DNA of 46,596 nt, from NCBI GenBank assembly GCA_945903605.1, contig CAMDOH010000013.1, positions 1-46,596 of the forward strand, written 5' to 3'. This DNA comes from Akkermansia muciniphila (GTDB taxonomy: Bacteria > Verrucomicrobiota > Verrucomicrobiia > Limisphaerales > UBA1100). Shown in pieces: positions 31,742 to 40,008 of this stretch; the stretch's first letter is position 1, and each line of letters opens with the position of its first letter. Below the pieces are notes generated by a model that was not told the DNA's origin, did not search any database, and worked only from the letters and a program-made list of their open reading frames with translations. A program made the position numbers and the translations under genes.

Positions 31742-33076
31742 ATGGGAGCATTGTTCAAATCGCATTCAAGTTCTGTAACTGCGCCACAGGGATTCTCCGC
31801 TGCGGGAGTCTTCTGCGATATCAAACGGCTCGGCACCGGCAAAGGCTCATCGAAAGGCAATAAACGCGACCTTGCATTGATCGTGTCCGCTGTGCCAGCG
31901 ACTGTCGCAGGCATGTTCACGACGAACCAGATTTGCGCTGCGCCGGTAAAACTTTGCGCCGCTCGAATGAAAGGGGGCACTGCGCAGGCCATTGTCATCA
32001 ATTCCGGAAACGCCAATGCCTGCACTGGCAAACAAGGTTTTGCAGATGCCGTGGCGATGAGTGAATCCGCCGCCAAACAACTCCAACTCCCAGCCAGCCA
32101 AATTCTCGTCGCCTCCACAGGCCGAATCGGAGTGACCTTGCCGATGGCAAATGTGAACAATGGAATTTCTGCCTGCGCAAAAATACTCGGCGCAACTCCC
32201 GAACACGCCGCCCACGCTGCCGAGGCGATCATGACGAGTGACACGCGGGTGAAGCAGGTCGCTGTGGAATTCAAACTGGGCGGGCGCACGGTCCGCATCG
32301 GCGGCATCTGCAAAGGCGCGGGCATGATTCAGCCGGGAATGAGTGCCACGGGTGCGCGTCCCGCCGCCATTCCACAGGGTTTGCACGCCACGATGCTTTG
32401 CTTCATCACGACCGATGCCGCGATTGAACCGGCGGCACTGCGAGCGGCGTTGAGCGAGGCGGTCGCGCACAGCTTCAACCGGATTACCATCGATGGCGAC
32501 ATGAGCACGAATGACACCGTGCTCGTCTTGGCAAATGGGCTTGCGAAGAATGCGGGAATCTCAATGGCAAAACGCCAGGACTTCGCAACATTCCAATCGG
32601 CCCTCAGCCACGTCTGCCTTGAACTGGCGAAGCTGATCGTGCGCGATGGCGAGGGCGTGACGCGATTTGTCACCGTGCGCGTAAGTGGCGCACAGAATTT
32701 CAAAGAGGCCGATGCCGCCGCGCGCGCCGTGGCCAACAGCGTGCTTGTGAAGACGAGCTGGTTTGGCGGCGACCCGAACTGGGGGCGGATCATCGACGCG
32801 CTGGGTTATTCTAACGCGACCATCGTCGAAGAAAAAGTGGACATCGCCTACAGCGCACCCGGATCAAAAAAACGGATCCACTCGCTCAAGAAAGGGCAGC
32901 CGACGAAGACGCCTTTCCCGCAGCTTTGCGCGGCCGTGGCGGCGAAGGAGTTTGACCTGCACATCCACCTGAACCTCGGCAAGGCAGCGGCGGTGATGTA
33001 CACCTGCGACCTCACCGAGGAGTACGTGGATTTCAACAAAGGCGACGTGAGCGACCCGACCACGCTCGGCGGCTGA
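31742..33076 (+). CDS. argJ: Bifunctional glutamate N-acetyltransferase / amino-acid N-acetyltransferase ArgJ
   Basis: This 444-residue autoprocessing enzyme recycles the acetyl group from N-acetylornithine to glutamate, the cyclic arginine route. Ala216-Thr217 (HATMLCFITTDA) is the self-cleavage site and Thr217 the nucleophile; STGRIG (125-130) gives the oxyanion Thr-Gly. VINSGNANACTG at 85-96 is the family signature. Between KGAGMIQP (191-198) and the ATML motif lies a stretch of about 15 residues (about 200-215) absent from usual bacterial ArgJ. It starts the downstream arginine block; FkbM follows after 17 bases. Whether it also acts with acetyl-CoA is not visible. Confidence 0.93.
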   Translation: MGALFKSHSSSVTAPQGFSAAGVFCDIKRLGTGKGSSKGNKRDLALIVSAVPATVAGMFTTNQICAAPVKLCAARMKGGTAQAIVINSGNANACTGKQGFADAVAMSESAAKQLQLPASQILVASTGRIGVTLPMANVNNGISACAKILGATPEHAAHAAEAIMTSDTRVKQVAVEFKLGGRTVRIGGICKGAGMIQPGMSATGARPAAIPQGLHATMLCFITTDAAIEPAALRAALSEAVAHSFNRITIDGDMSTNDTVLVLANGLAKNAGISMAKRQDFATFQSALSHVCLELAKLIVRDGEGVTRFVTVRVSGAQNFKEADAAARAVANSVLVKTSWFGGDPNWGRIIDALGYSNATIVEEKVDIAYSAPGSKKRIHSLKKGQPTKTPFPQLCAAVAAKEFDLHIHLNLGKAAAVMYTCDLTEEYVDFNKGDVSDPTTLGG

Positions 33077-33093
33077 CCATTCACTGTTGTTGT

Positions 33094-33810
33094 ATGAAAA
33101 CCATCTTGCGCAAACTTACCCGGTCGATTCGAGTGCGGATTCGGTCTGGCCCCTGTGAAGGATTGCTCTGGAGCCTGCCCACCCGGTCGCGGTTTCTCCG
33201 CGGCGTCTACGAGGCGCGGTTCGCCAATTTTCTCACCCAGGCGCTGCAGCCCGACGACACGTTCTGGGACGTGGGTGCGCATTTTGGCTACTACACGCTA
33301 TTAGCTTCGCGCAACTTGTCGGCGGGTCGCTGCATCGCCTTCGAGCCAAACCCAGACAACCGCTGGTTTCTCGAAAAGCACATTCACTGGAACCAGTTGA
33401 AAAACGTTACCGTACTCCCCTTCGCAATCGCCTCGACTGACGCGGTGCGCCGGTTTGGGGGTGGAGGAACCGGTGGTGGGAAGCTCGATGGCGGAGATTT
33501 TCAGGTGCAGACGCGGACGATTGATTCCCTCGTGCAGTCAGACGCCTATCCCACTCCCACATTCATGAAGATCGACACTGAGGGAGCCGAGGTCGAGGTG
33601 ATTAATGGGCACGTGTTTGCCGGAAGGATTGGGGTCGTTTGCATCCACACGCACGGTCAGAAGTTGCACGACGAATGCAAACGGAAGGCATCAGCCGCTG
33701 GCTATGACATCCACGATTTCGCGGCGGGCTCCTTGATTGTCGCCACGAATCCGAACCGCTTCATTCCTGAATCCACCTGGAAGTTGCTTTCTACTCCTTC
33801 GGCGACCTGA
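33094..33810 (+). CDS. FkbM-family SAM-dependent methyltransferase
   Basis: This 238-residue protein has the FkbM family pattern: the SAM motif WDVGAHFGYYT at 58-68, FEPNPDNRWFLEKH at 83-96, and MKIDTEGAEVEVI at 158-170. FkbM-type enzymes O-methylate sugars or natural products. It sits between argJ and argB, 2 bases before argB, where no methyltransferase is needed for arginine synthesis, so it may be an inserted passenger or work on another substrate while sharing the transcript. The Gly-rich stretch around 121-135 is a local insertion in the loop. The substrate is unknown. Confidence 0.85.
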   Translation: MKTILRKLTRSIRVRIRSGPCEGLLWSLPTRSRFLRGVYEARFANFLTQALQPDDTFWDVGAHFGYYTLLASRNLSAGRCIAFEPNPDNRWFLEKHIHWNQLKNVTVLPFAIASTDAVRRFGGGGTGGGKLDGGDFQVQTRTIDSLVQSDAYPTPTFMKIDTEGAEVEVINGHVFAGRIGVVCIHTHGQKLHDECKRKASAAGYDIHDFAAGSLIVATNPNRFIPESTWKLLSTPSAT

Positions 33811-33812
33811 CG

Positions 33813-34694
33813 ATGCAAGACCTCATCCTCAAAGCGGCCACGTTGCTGGAGGCGCTGCCTTACATCCAGCGCTTCTGCGGGAAGACGTTTGTGGTGAAGT
33901 ACGGCGGCAGTTTCATGGACTCGCCCGACGCAGCCATCCGCACCGGCGTGGCGCGTGACATCGTTTTTCTTGAGTCGGTGGAAATCAATCCCGTCGTCGT
34001 CCACGGCGGCGGCAAGGCCATCTCTCGCGCGATGGAAAGCGCCGGATTGACGCCGGAATTTGTGCAGGGGCAACGGGTGACGGATGCAAAGACTGTCGCG
34101 GTGGTGGATCAGGTTTTGTCGCGCGAAATTAATCCGGAAATTGTCCGCACCATCCAGTCGCTCGATGGCCTGGCACAGGGATTTGCGGGCACCGACATTT
34201 TCACCTGCCGCAAATTGTGGCTCGATGACAAGCATCAACCTGGGCGCAAACTCGACATCGGATTTGTCGGCGAAGTGACCCGTGTGAACACGGCGCCGCT
34301 TGAAGATTGCATTGCGCGCGGCATCACGCCGGTCATCAGTCCGACGGCGCTGGGAGAGGACGGGAAGATTTACAACTGCAATGCGGATGTGGCGGCGGCG
34401 CAGACGGCCATCGCATTAAAGGCCAGGCGACTGGTCTTCATGAGCGATGTGGCGGGGTTGCTGCGCGACGCGAAAGATCCGGCGACGCTCATCTCCCACT
34501 TGCAGATCGCCGAAATGGACGCGCTCAAACTGGCCGGCATTGTGGACAAGGGGATGATCCCGAAAGTGGATAGCGCCGTGGCTGCCATCCGGTCGGGCGT
34601 CGAGAAAGTGTCCTTTGTGGACGGACGGATTCCCCACTCGGTGTTGCTGGAGATTTTTACCGATGAGGGCATCGGCACGGAGATTGTCTTGTGA
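33813..34694 (+). CDS. argB: Acetylglutamate kinase ArgB
   Basis: This 293-residue enzyme of the amino-acid kinase family phosphorylates N-acetylglutamate, the second step of the acetylated arginine route. Visible motifs are the ATP-site lysine in VKYGGS (28-33), the HGGGKAI substrate loop (64-70), the central YNCNADVAAAQTAIAL segment and LAGIVDKGMIPKV towards the end. The N-terminal helix (about 1-20), present in arginine-inhibited hexameric forms, is here, suggesting feedback inhibition by arginine (inference). It follows the FkbM gene by 2 bases and overlaps argD as GTGA. Confidence 0.95.
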   Translation: MQDLILKAATLLEALPYIQRFCGKTFVVKYGGSFMDSPDAAIRTGVARDIVFLESVEINPVVVHGGGKAISRAMESAGLTPEFVQGQRVTDAKTVAVVDQVLSREINPEIVRTIQSLDGLAQGFAGTDIFTCRKLWLDDKHQPGRKLDIGFVGEVTRVNTAPLEDCIARGITPVISPTALGEDGKIYNCNADVAAAQTAIALKARRLVFMSDVAGLLRDAKDPATLISHLQIAEMDALKLAGIVDKGMIPKVDSAVAAIRSGVEKVSFVDGRIPHSVLLEIFTDEGIGTEIVL

Positions 34695-35977
34695 CCATGA
34701 AAGAAATCGTCCCCACACCACCGGCCATCATCCACAACGACGCGGAAAGGATTCTTTCGCTGTTCCAAAACGTGGTGCCGAGTTATGGGCGTTTTGAACT
34801 CGTCTTCAAACGCGGCGCGGGCAGCCATCTTTGGGACGCCAATGGCAGGCGATACCTCGATCTGGGCGGCGGCATTGCCGTCTGTTCGCTTGGCCACGGC
34901 AATCCGGAGATCACCGAGGCGTTGGTGGAACAATCCAAAGAGCTCGTCCATATCTCAAACCTTTACTACCACGAACCGCAGGGTCGGCTCGCGGCGGCAT
35001 TGGTGCGACTCATCGGGCCGGGTAAAGTTTTTTTCTGCAACAGCGGCGCGGAGGCGAATGAGGGTTTGTACAAACTCGCGCGCAGATTCGGACACGACGA
35101 AGGCCGCTTTGAAATCATCACGACAAGAAATTCCTTCCACGGCCGCACCCTGGCGGGCATCGCCGCCACGGGCCAGGAAAAGGTGAAGCAAGGCTTCGGC
35201 CCTGCGGTGGCGGGCTTCCGCCACGTGCCCTACAATGATCTGGAAGCGATGCGCGCGGCGATCTCCCCTGCCACCTGCGCGGTGCTCGTCGAGGGAATTC
35301 AAGGCGAAGGCGGCGTCACTCCCGCCACGCCCGAATATCTGCTGGGACTGCGGCAACTCTGCGATGAAAAGAAACTGCTGCTCTTGATCGACAGCGTGCA
35401 ATGCGGCCATTTTCGTTCCGGCAGATTTCAGAGTTACCAACGCCTCCTTGAAGGCGTGCCCGGTGCAGATGCGTTTTATGCCGACGGCATCTCGATGGCA
35501 AAATCACTCGGCGGCGGCTTTCCCATCGGCGCATTTTGGGCAAGGCAACCCTACGCAGATCTGCTCGGGCCGGGCACTCACGCAACCACGTTTGGCGGCA
35601 CGCCACTGGGCTGCGCGGTCGCACTCAAAATTCTCTCGGTGATCGAGCGCGATCGGCTGGATGAAAATGCGCGCAACACCGGCGAGTGGTTGAAACACGA
35701 ACTGGAGCAGATGGCCGCCGCTTATCCATCGGTGATCCGCAGCGTGCGCGGAGTGGGACTCATGATCGGCTTTGAACTGGCCGAACAGATTGGCGCGTTT
35801 GCGAAGTCGCCCAAACCGGCATCCGTCCAATTTGTGAACCTGCTGCACGAGGCGGGCCTGCTCACGATTCCATCAGGCTCGCATGTCGTCCGATTGTTGC
35901 CCGCGCTCAATCTCACTGGCAGTGACGCGGCAGAGGGCATCGCGCTCATCAAATCGGTCGTGGTCAAACTGGTCTGA
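34691..35977 (+). CDS. argD: Acetylornithine aminotransferase ArgD (class-III PLP enzyme)
   Basis: This 428-residue PLP enzyme transaminates N-acetylglutamate semialdehyde to N-acetylornithine. CNSGAEANEGLYKLARR (116-132), HGRTLAGIAATG (150-161), and Lys271 in ISMAKSLGGGFPIGA identify class III, and Asp234 lies in LLIDSVQCG, where the usual DEVQ reads DSVQ with Ser235. The neighbourhood (argJ, argB, argF) decides for acetylornithine over other omega-transaminases. The GTG at 34691 overlaps the argB stop and has a GGAGA 8 bases upstream; an ATG at 34697 would lie 14 bases from it. The Ser change is noted separately. Confidence 0.92.
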   Translation: MTMKEIVPTPPAIIHNDAERILSLFQNVVPSYGRFELVFKRGAGSHLWDANGRRYLDLGGGIAVCSLGHGNPEITEALVEQSKELVHISNLYYHEPQGRLAAALVRLIGPGKVFFCNSGAEANEGLYKLARRFGHDEGRFEIITTRNSFHGRTLAGIAATGQEKVKQGFGPAVAGFRHVPYNDLEAMRAAISPATCAVLVEGIQGEGGVTPATPEYLLGLRQLCDEKKLLLLIDSVQCGHFRSGRFQSYQRLLEGVPGADAFYADGISMAKSLGGGFPIGAFWARQPYADLLGPGTHATTFGGTPLGCAVALKILSVIERDRLDENARNTGEWLKHELEQMAAAYPSVIRSVRGVGLMIGFELAEQIGAFAKSPKPASVQFVNLLHEAGLLTIPSGSHVVRLLPALNLTGSDAAEGIALIKSVVVKLV

Positions 35978-35988
35978 GATTTTCCAAA

Positions 35989-36612
35989 GTGACCTCGCAA
36001 GCCCTCCAGCATCTGTCAGCGAGCGACGCTGTCTTGAAAAAACTCATCGGCGAAGTTGGCCCGTGCACACTGAAGGCGGAGACGCGCTGCACGCCATTCC
36101 AATCGCTGGTCCAGGCTGTCGCGCATCAACAACTCAATGGCAAAGCGGCAACGACCATTCTATCGCGATTCAAGAAACTCTTTCCCGGTCGCCGCTTCCC
36201 GCGCCCTGAAGATTTGGCCGGCGTTTCGGATGACGCCCTGCGCGGCGTGGGTTTTTCGCGCGCGAAGGTGGCTTCCATCCGCGACATCGCCGCGAAAACT
36301 TTGTCGGGTGAAGTGCCGACCTCGCGCCAGATCGTGCGACTGACGGACGATGAGATTGTCGCGCGCCTCACTCAGGTGCGTGGCGTCGGTCGCTGGACAG
36401 CAGAGATGCTGCTCATTTTTCAGCTTGGGCGACTGGATGTGTTGCCGGCCGATGACTTCGGCGTGCGCAGTGGTTTCCTCATCGCCTATCGCAAACGCAA
36501 GATGCCGACCGCCAAGGAACTACTGGCTCACGGCGAACGCTGGCGGCCGTTTCGAACCATCGCCGCGTGGTATCTCTGGCGCGCGGCTGATCGGGCCAAA
36601 AAATCAGCGTGA
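35989..36612 (+). CDS. DNA-3-methyladenine glycosylase II-like (AlkA/HhH-GPD) protein
   Basis: This 207-residue protein belongs to the helix-hairpin-helix GPD superfamily, which removes alkylated or oxidised bases in base-excision repair. FQSLVQAVAHQQLNGKAA (37-54) matches the AlkA type, TQVRGVGRWTAEMLLIF (128-144) is the helix-hairpin-helix, and LPADDFGVRSG (152-162) holds the catalytic Asp (155 or 156). There is no FeS cluster motif, so it is AlkA-like and not an EndoIII/MutY type. The start is GTG at 35989. It lies between argD and argF in the arginine cluster, probably as a passenger. Confidence 0.9.
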   Translation: MTSQALQHLSASDAVLKKLIGEVGPCTLKAETRCTPFQSLVQAVAHQQLNGKAATTILSRFKKLFPGRRFPRPEDLAGVSDDALRGVGFSRAKVASIRDIAAKTLSGEVPTSRQIVRLTDDEIVARLTQVRGVGRWTAEMLLIFQLGRLDVLPADDFGVRSGFLIAYRKRKMPTAKELLAHGERWRPFRTIAAWYLWRAADRAKKSA

Positions 36613-36676
36613 CGACACGTCAATCATCCGCTAATGAAGCGCCTTCCACCCACAGGCACTGGGAACCATTTGTTTT

Positions 36677-37573
36677 ATGGAACACCTGCTCTCCATCGAG
36701 AAAATAGATCGCAAAGACATGGAAGCGATACTGACCGCTGCCGGTCCGATGAAGGCGGCGCGCGGTCGCCATGACAGACAGCCGCTCGCGGGGCAAACCT
36801 GGGCGCTCATCTTCTCGAAATCCTCCACGCGCACGCGAGTCTCCTTTGAGGTGGGCATCCGCGAATTGGGCGGCCAGCCGATTTTTCTCAACGCCAATGA
36901 TATTCAGTTGGGCCGTGGCGAGCCGATTAAAGACACCGCGCGCGTGCTCGGACGGATGATTCATGGCGCGGTCATTCGCACTTTTGCGCAGAACGATGTG
37001 GAGGAGTTCGCCGAATATTCGGCCATCCCGACCATCAATGCGCTGACGGACGCCGAGCATCCCTGTCAAATCCTCACCGACATTTTCACATTCCAGGAAA
37101 AGCGCGGGCCCATCGCGGGCAAGGTGGTCACCTTCGTCGGTGACGGCGCGTGCAATGTTCCGCTGTCATGGATTTTTGCGGCGGCCAAACTGGATTTTGA
37201 ACTGCGCATCGCCGCGCCGCGCGCCTATCAACCGACGCCCGAGTTGCTCAAACGCGTGGGTGGCAAAATCATTTGCACCGAGGATGTACAGGCGGCCGCG
37301 CGTGGGGCCGACTTGTTGTACACCGATGTGTGGGTCTCGATGGGCATGGAGGCGGAGACGGAAAAACGCCTCAAAGACCTCGCCGGTTATCAGATCAACG
37401 ATGCGCTCGTGAAGCTGGCCCAACCCGATGTGATGGTGATGCACTGTCTGCCGGCCTATCGCGGCAAGGAGATTGATGCGGCAACTTTTGAATCGCATGC
37501 GATGACGATTTTTGATCAGGCCGAGAACCGCCTGCACACGCAGAAGGCCATTCTCGAGCGGCTCGCGAGCTGA
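36677..37573 (+). CDS. argF: Ornithine carbamoyltransferase ArgF
   Basis: This 298-residue cytoplasmic enzyme makes citrulline from ornithine and carbamoyl phosphate. The carbamoyl-phosphate motif SSTRTR is at 49-54, HPCQ at 128-131, the ornithine-loop DVWVSMGME at 217-225 and HCLPAYRG at 256-263. GDGACNVPLSW (155-165) replaces the commoner GDGNNVANSW. The length and the SMG loop support OTCase over acetylornithine or putrescine carbamoyltransferases, but these cannot be fully excluded by eye. It follows the alkA-like gene by 64 bases and is the last arginine gene here; argG and argH are not in the window. Confidence 0.94.
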   Translation: MEHLLSIEKIDRKDMEAILTAAGPMKAARGRHDRQPLAGQTWALIFSKSSTRTRVSFEVGIRELGGQPIFLNANDIQLGRGEPIKDTARVLGRMIHGAVIRTFAQNDVEEFAEYSAIPTINALTDAEHPCQILTDIFTFQEKRGPIAGKVVTFVGDGACNVPLSWIFAAAKLDFELRIAAPRAYQPTPELLKRVGGKIICTEDVQAAARGADLLYTDVWVSMGMEAETEKRLKDLAGYQINDALVKLAQPDVMVMHCLPAYRGKEIDAATFESHAMTIFDQAENRLHTQKAILERLAS

Positions 37574-37622
37574 ACGGCTTTGCGCTCGACGGCTCGGTCG
37601 GTCGTGTTAAGTTTCATCTCCA

Positions 37623-38852
37623 ATGTCGACGCCATCGCCCACGCAAAAGCTCAATCTCCGACGCCCGGAAGTTCTGGAGCAAGTGCAGGCGCAGGTGCAG
37701 AGCCATTTTCACAGCGAACTGGTGGAGCGGTTGCGGGCGGTCGGACAAATCTCATCGGCTGACAAAAGCCTCACGGTGAAGTTGGCGAAGGAGTTTGGAT
37801 TCTGCTACGGAGTCGAGCGGGCGATCGATCTGGCTTACGCGGCGCGCAAAGTGTTCCCGCATCCCAAACGCGTCTTCCTTCTGGGCGAGATCATCCATAA
37901 CCCGGAAGTGAACGATCAAATCCGGGCGTTGGGAATCGTCAGCATCCCCCCCAAACCGTCTGACGAACAAGTTGAGGAATTACGGATTTCTACGGAGGAT
38001 GTCGTCATCATCCCTGCCTTTGGCACGGAAGTGAACACGCGCAAGATACTCGAATCCACCGGATGTTCGATTGTGGACACCACCTGCGGCGATGTGATGA
38101 CGGTTTGGAAACGGGTGCGCCAATATGCCAGGGAATCCATCACGAGCATCATCCACGGCAAGGCCAGCCACGAGGAAACCAAAGCCACCAGCTCGCAGGC
38201 GACGGCGACCAACAGCGGACATTATCTGACTCTGCTCACGCTGGCCGAGACCGATTACGTGTGCGCTTACATTCTTGACGGCGGTGATAAAGCGGAATTT
38301 CTGACCCGATTCAAAGGCTGCTACTCTGCTGATTTTGATCCAGACATCCATCTCCGGGCCGTGGGTGTCGCCAATCAGACGACCATGATGCGCAATGAGA
38401 CCGAGGAGGTGCAGCGCCGCATCAAGGCTGCGATGGAGAAAAAGTACGGCGCGGCAGCACTTCAAGATCACTTCCGATTTTTCGACACCATTTGTGGCGC
38501 CACTCAAGACCGGCAGGATGCGCTGGGCAAAATGCTCGCAGACCCGCCGGATCTGCTCATCGTCATTGGCGGCTACAACTCATCAAACACCACTCACCTC
38601 GCAGAGATTGGCGAGGCCAAGCTGCCGACTTACTTCATCAAGAATGCAGCCGAGATGGTCAGCGGCCAACTCATCCGTCACTGGAGTCAGCACCAGAATT
38701 GCGCGGTCGAAACACGCAACTGGCTGCCCGCCGGCCATCTCACCGTGGGCGTCACAGCCGGCGCCTCCTGCCCCAACAATCTCATCGAGGATTGCATCCG
38801 CCGATTGTTCGGGCTGCGCGGTGTCGCCGCCGATGATTTGCTGAAGAACTGA
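37623..38852 (+). CDS. ispH: 4-hydroxy-3-methylbut-2-enyl diphosphate reductase IspH, long (plant/cyanobacterial-type) form
   Basis: This 409-residue iron-sulphur enzyme catalyses the last MEP-pathway step, making IPP and DMAPP. The three cluster cysteines are Cys61 (FGFCYGV), Cys155 (DTTCGDV) and Cys291 (DTICGATQDRQ). A fourth Cys sits in GASCPNNLIED near 383. HGKASHEETKATSS (178-191) is a hallmark of the longer plant and cyanobacterial type, which is about 100 residues longer than the E. coli form. The ATG at 37623 gives an N-terminal extension ahead of the family core. It is followed after 7 bases by dgt. Isoprenoid supply is its only visible role. Confidence 0.93.
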   Translation: MSTPSPTQKLNLRRPEVLEQVQAQVQSHFHSELVERLRAVGQISSADKSLTVKLAKEFGFCYGVERAIDLAYAARKVFPHPKRVFLLGEIIHNPEVNDQIRALGIVSIPPKPSDEQVEELRISTEDVVIIPAFGTEVNTRKILESTGCSIVDTTCGDVMTVWKRVRQYARESITSIIHGKASHEETKATSSQATATNSGHYLTLLTLAETDYVCAYILDGGDKAEFLTRFKGCYSADFDPDIHLRAVGVANQTTMMRNETEEVQRRIKAAMEKKYGAAALQDHFRFFDTICGATQDRQDALGKMLADPPDLLIVIGGYNSSNTTHLAEIGEAKLPTYFIKNAAEMVSGQLIRHWSQHQNCAVETRNWLPAGHLTVGVTAGASCPNNLIEDCIRRLFGLRGVAADDLLKN

Positions 38853-38859
38853 GCAAGCC

Positions 38860-40005
38860 ATGCCCTGCACCCGCGAGCAGTTGGAACAGCGCGAGCTGGA
38901 CACGCTGGCGCCCTACGCGCAGTTCAGTGCCGACACACGCGCACGCCTGCATCCAGAGCCACCGCCCGCGTGGCGCACGGAGTATCAGCGCGACCGTGAT
39001 CGCGTCATCCACTCTCGTGCATTTCGCCGGTTGGAATACAAGACACAGGTATTCCTCAATGGCACGGGCGATCATCTACGCACGCGGCTCACGCATACGA
39101 TGGAAGTGGCCGCCACCGCCCGCAGCATTGCGCGCGCGCTGCGGTTAAACGAGGATCTTACTGAGACCATCGCGCTGGCGCATGACTTGGGCCATTCACC
39201 GTTTGGTCACAAAGGCGAGGCGGCGTTGGACAATCTGATGAAAGACCATGGCGGGTTTGAACACAATCGCCACAGCCTGCGCATCGTTGAGGAACTGGAA
39301 CAGAAATATCCGGGCTTTAATGGACTGAACCTCACATGGGAAACCCGCGAAGGACTGGTGAAGCATCACACGGCTTATGATCATCCGAGCAAACGACGCG
39401 GGTTCAACGCAAAGAATTCTTCACTTGAAGCGCAGGTCGCAAACCTTGCTGATGAAATCACCTATTACAATCACGACCTCGACGATGGACTCGACACTGA
39501 ATTACTGGACGAACAAAAACTTGCGCGCGATGTGAAACTTTGGGGTCGCGCTGCTCGACGCATCAAGAAGGAACACGGCGAGCTGCCGGACGAGTGCCGA
39601 CGTTACTTCATCATTCGTTGCCTCATCGACGAACAAGTCAAAGATGTGGTGACGACTACTGAACAAATCATCCACGACTCCGGCGTGAAATCCGCCGATG
39701 AAGTGCGCCTGCAATCCAAACCACTGGTCCAATACAGCGAATCACGACGCACGCTGAACGCGCAATTGCGCGAGTACCTTTACGACAATCTCTACTTCAA
39801 CCCCATTGTCCACGAACCGAACAAACTCGCTGTGCGATTGATGGAAGAATTATTCGGATATTTCATTGATCACCCGCAGAAGCTTGGCTCACAAGCCCGA
39901 CAGCGTATTCGCAAGGACGGCAAGCACCGCGCCATCTGTGATTACCTCGCTGGAATGACCGACCGCTACCTCGTCATCGAGCACCGGAGGTTGGTTGGAG
40001 TTTGA
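38860..40005 (+). CDS. dgt: Deoxyguanosinetriphosphate triphosphohydrolase-like protein (HD domain)
   Basis: This 381-residue protein is of the type-2 dNTP triphosphohydrolase group, which cleaves dNTPs to nucleosides and triphosphate. The N-terminal HSRAFRRLEYKTQVF (51-65) is a family signature. The HD metal site is visible as TRLTHTMEVA (75-84, His79), ALAHDLGHSPFGHKGE (105-120, His108-Asp109, His112) and the later NLADEITYYNHDLDDG with the final Asp. It may balance dNTP pools; whether it prefers dGTP is unknown. The start ATG is 7 bases after ispH. The convergent ppx gene ends 3 bases away. Confidence 0.92.
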   Translation: MPCTREQLEQRELDTLAPYAQFSADTRARLHPEPPPAWRTEYQRDRDRVIHSRAFRRLEYKTQVFLNGTGDHLRTRLTHTMEVAATARSIARALRLNEDLTETIALAHDLGHSPFGHKGEAALDNLMKDHGGFEHNRHSLRIVEELEQKYPGFNGLNLTWETREGLVKHHTAYDHPSKRRGFNAKNSSLEAQVANLADEITYYNHDLDDGLDTELLDEQKLARDVKLWGRAARRIKKEHGELPDECRRYFIIRCLIDEQVKDVVTTTEQIIHDSGVKSADEVRLQSKPLVQYSESRRTLNAQLREYLYDNLYFNPIVHEPNKLAVRLMEELFGYFIDHPQKLGSQARQRIRKDGKHRAICDYLAGMTDRYLVIEHRRLVGV

Positions 40006-40008
40006 TTG

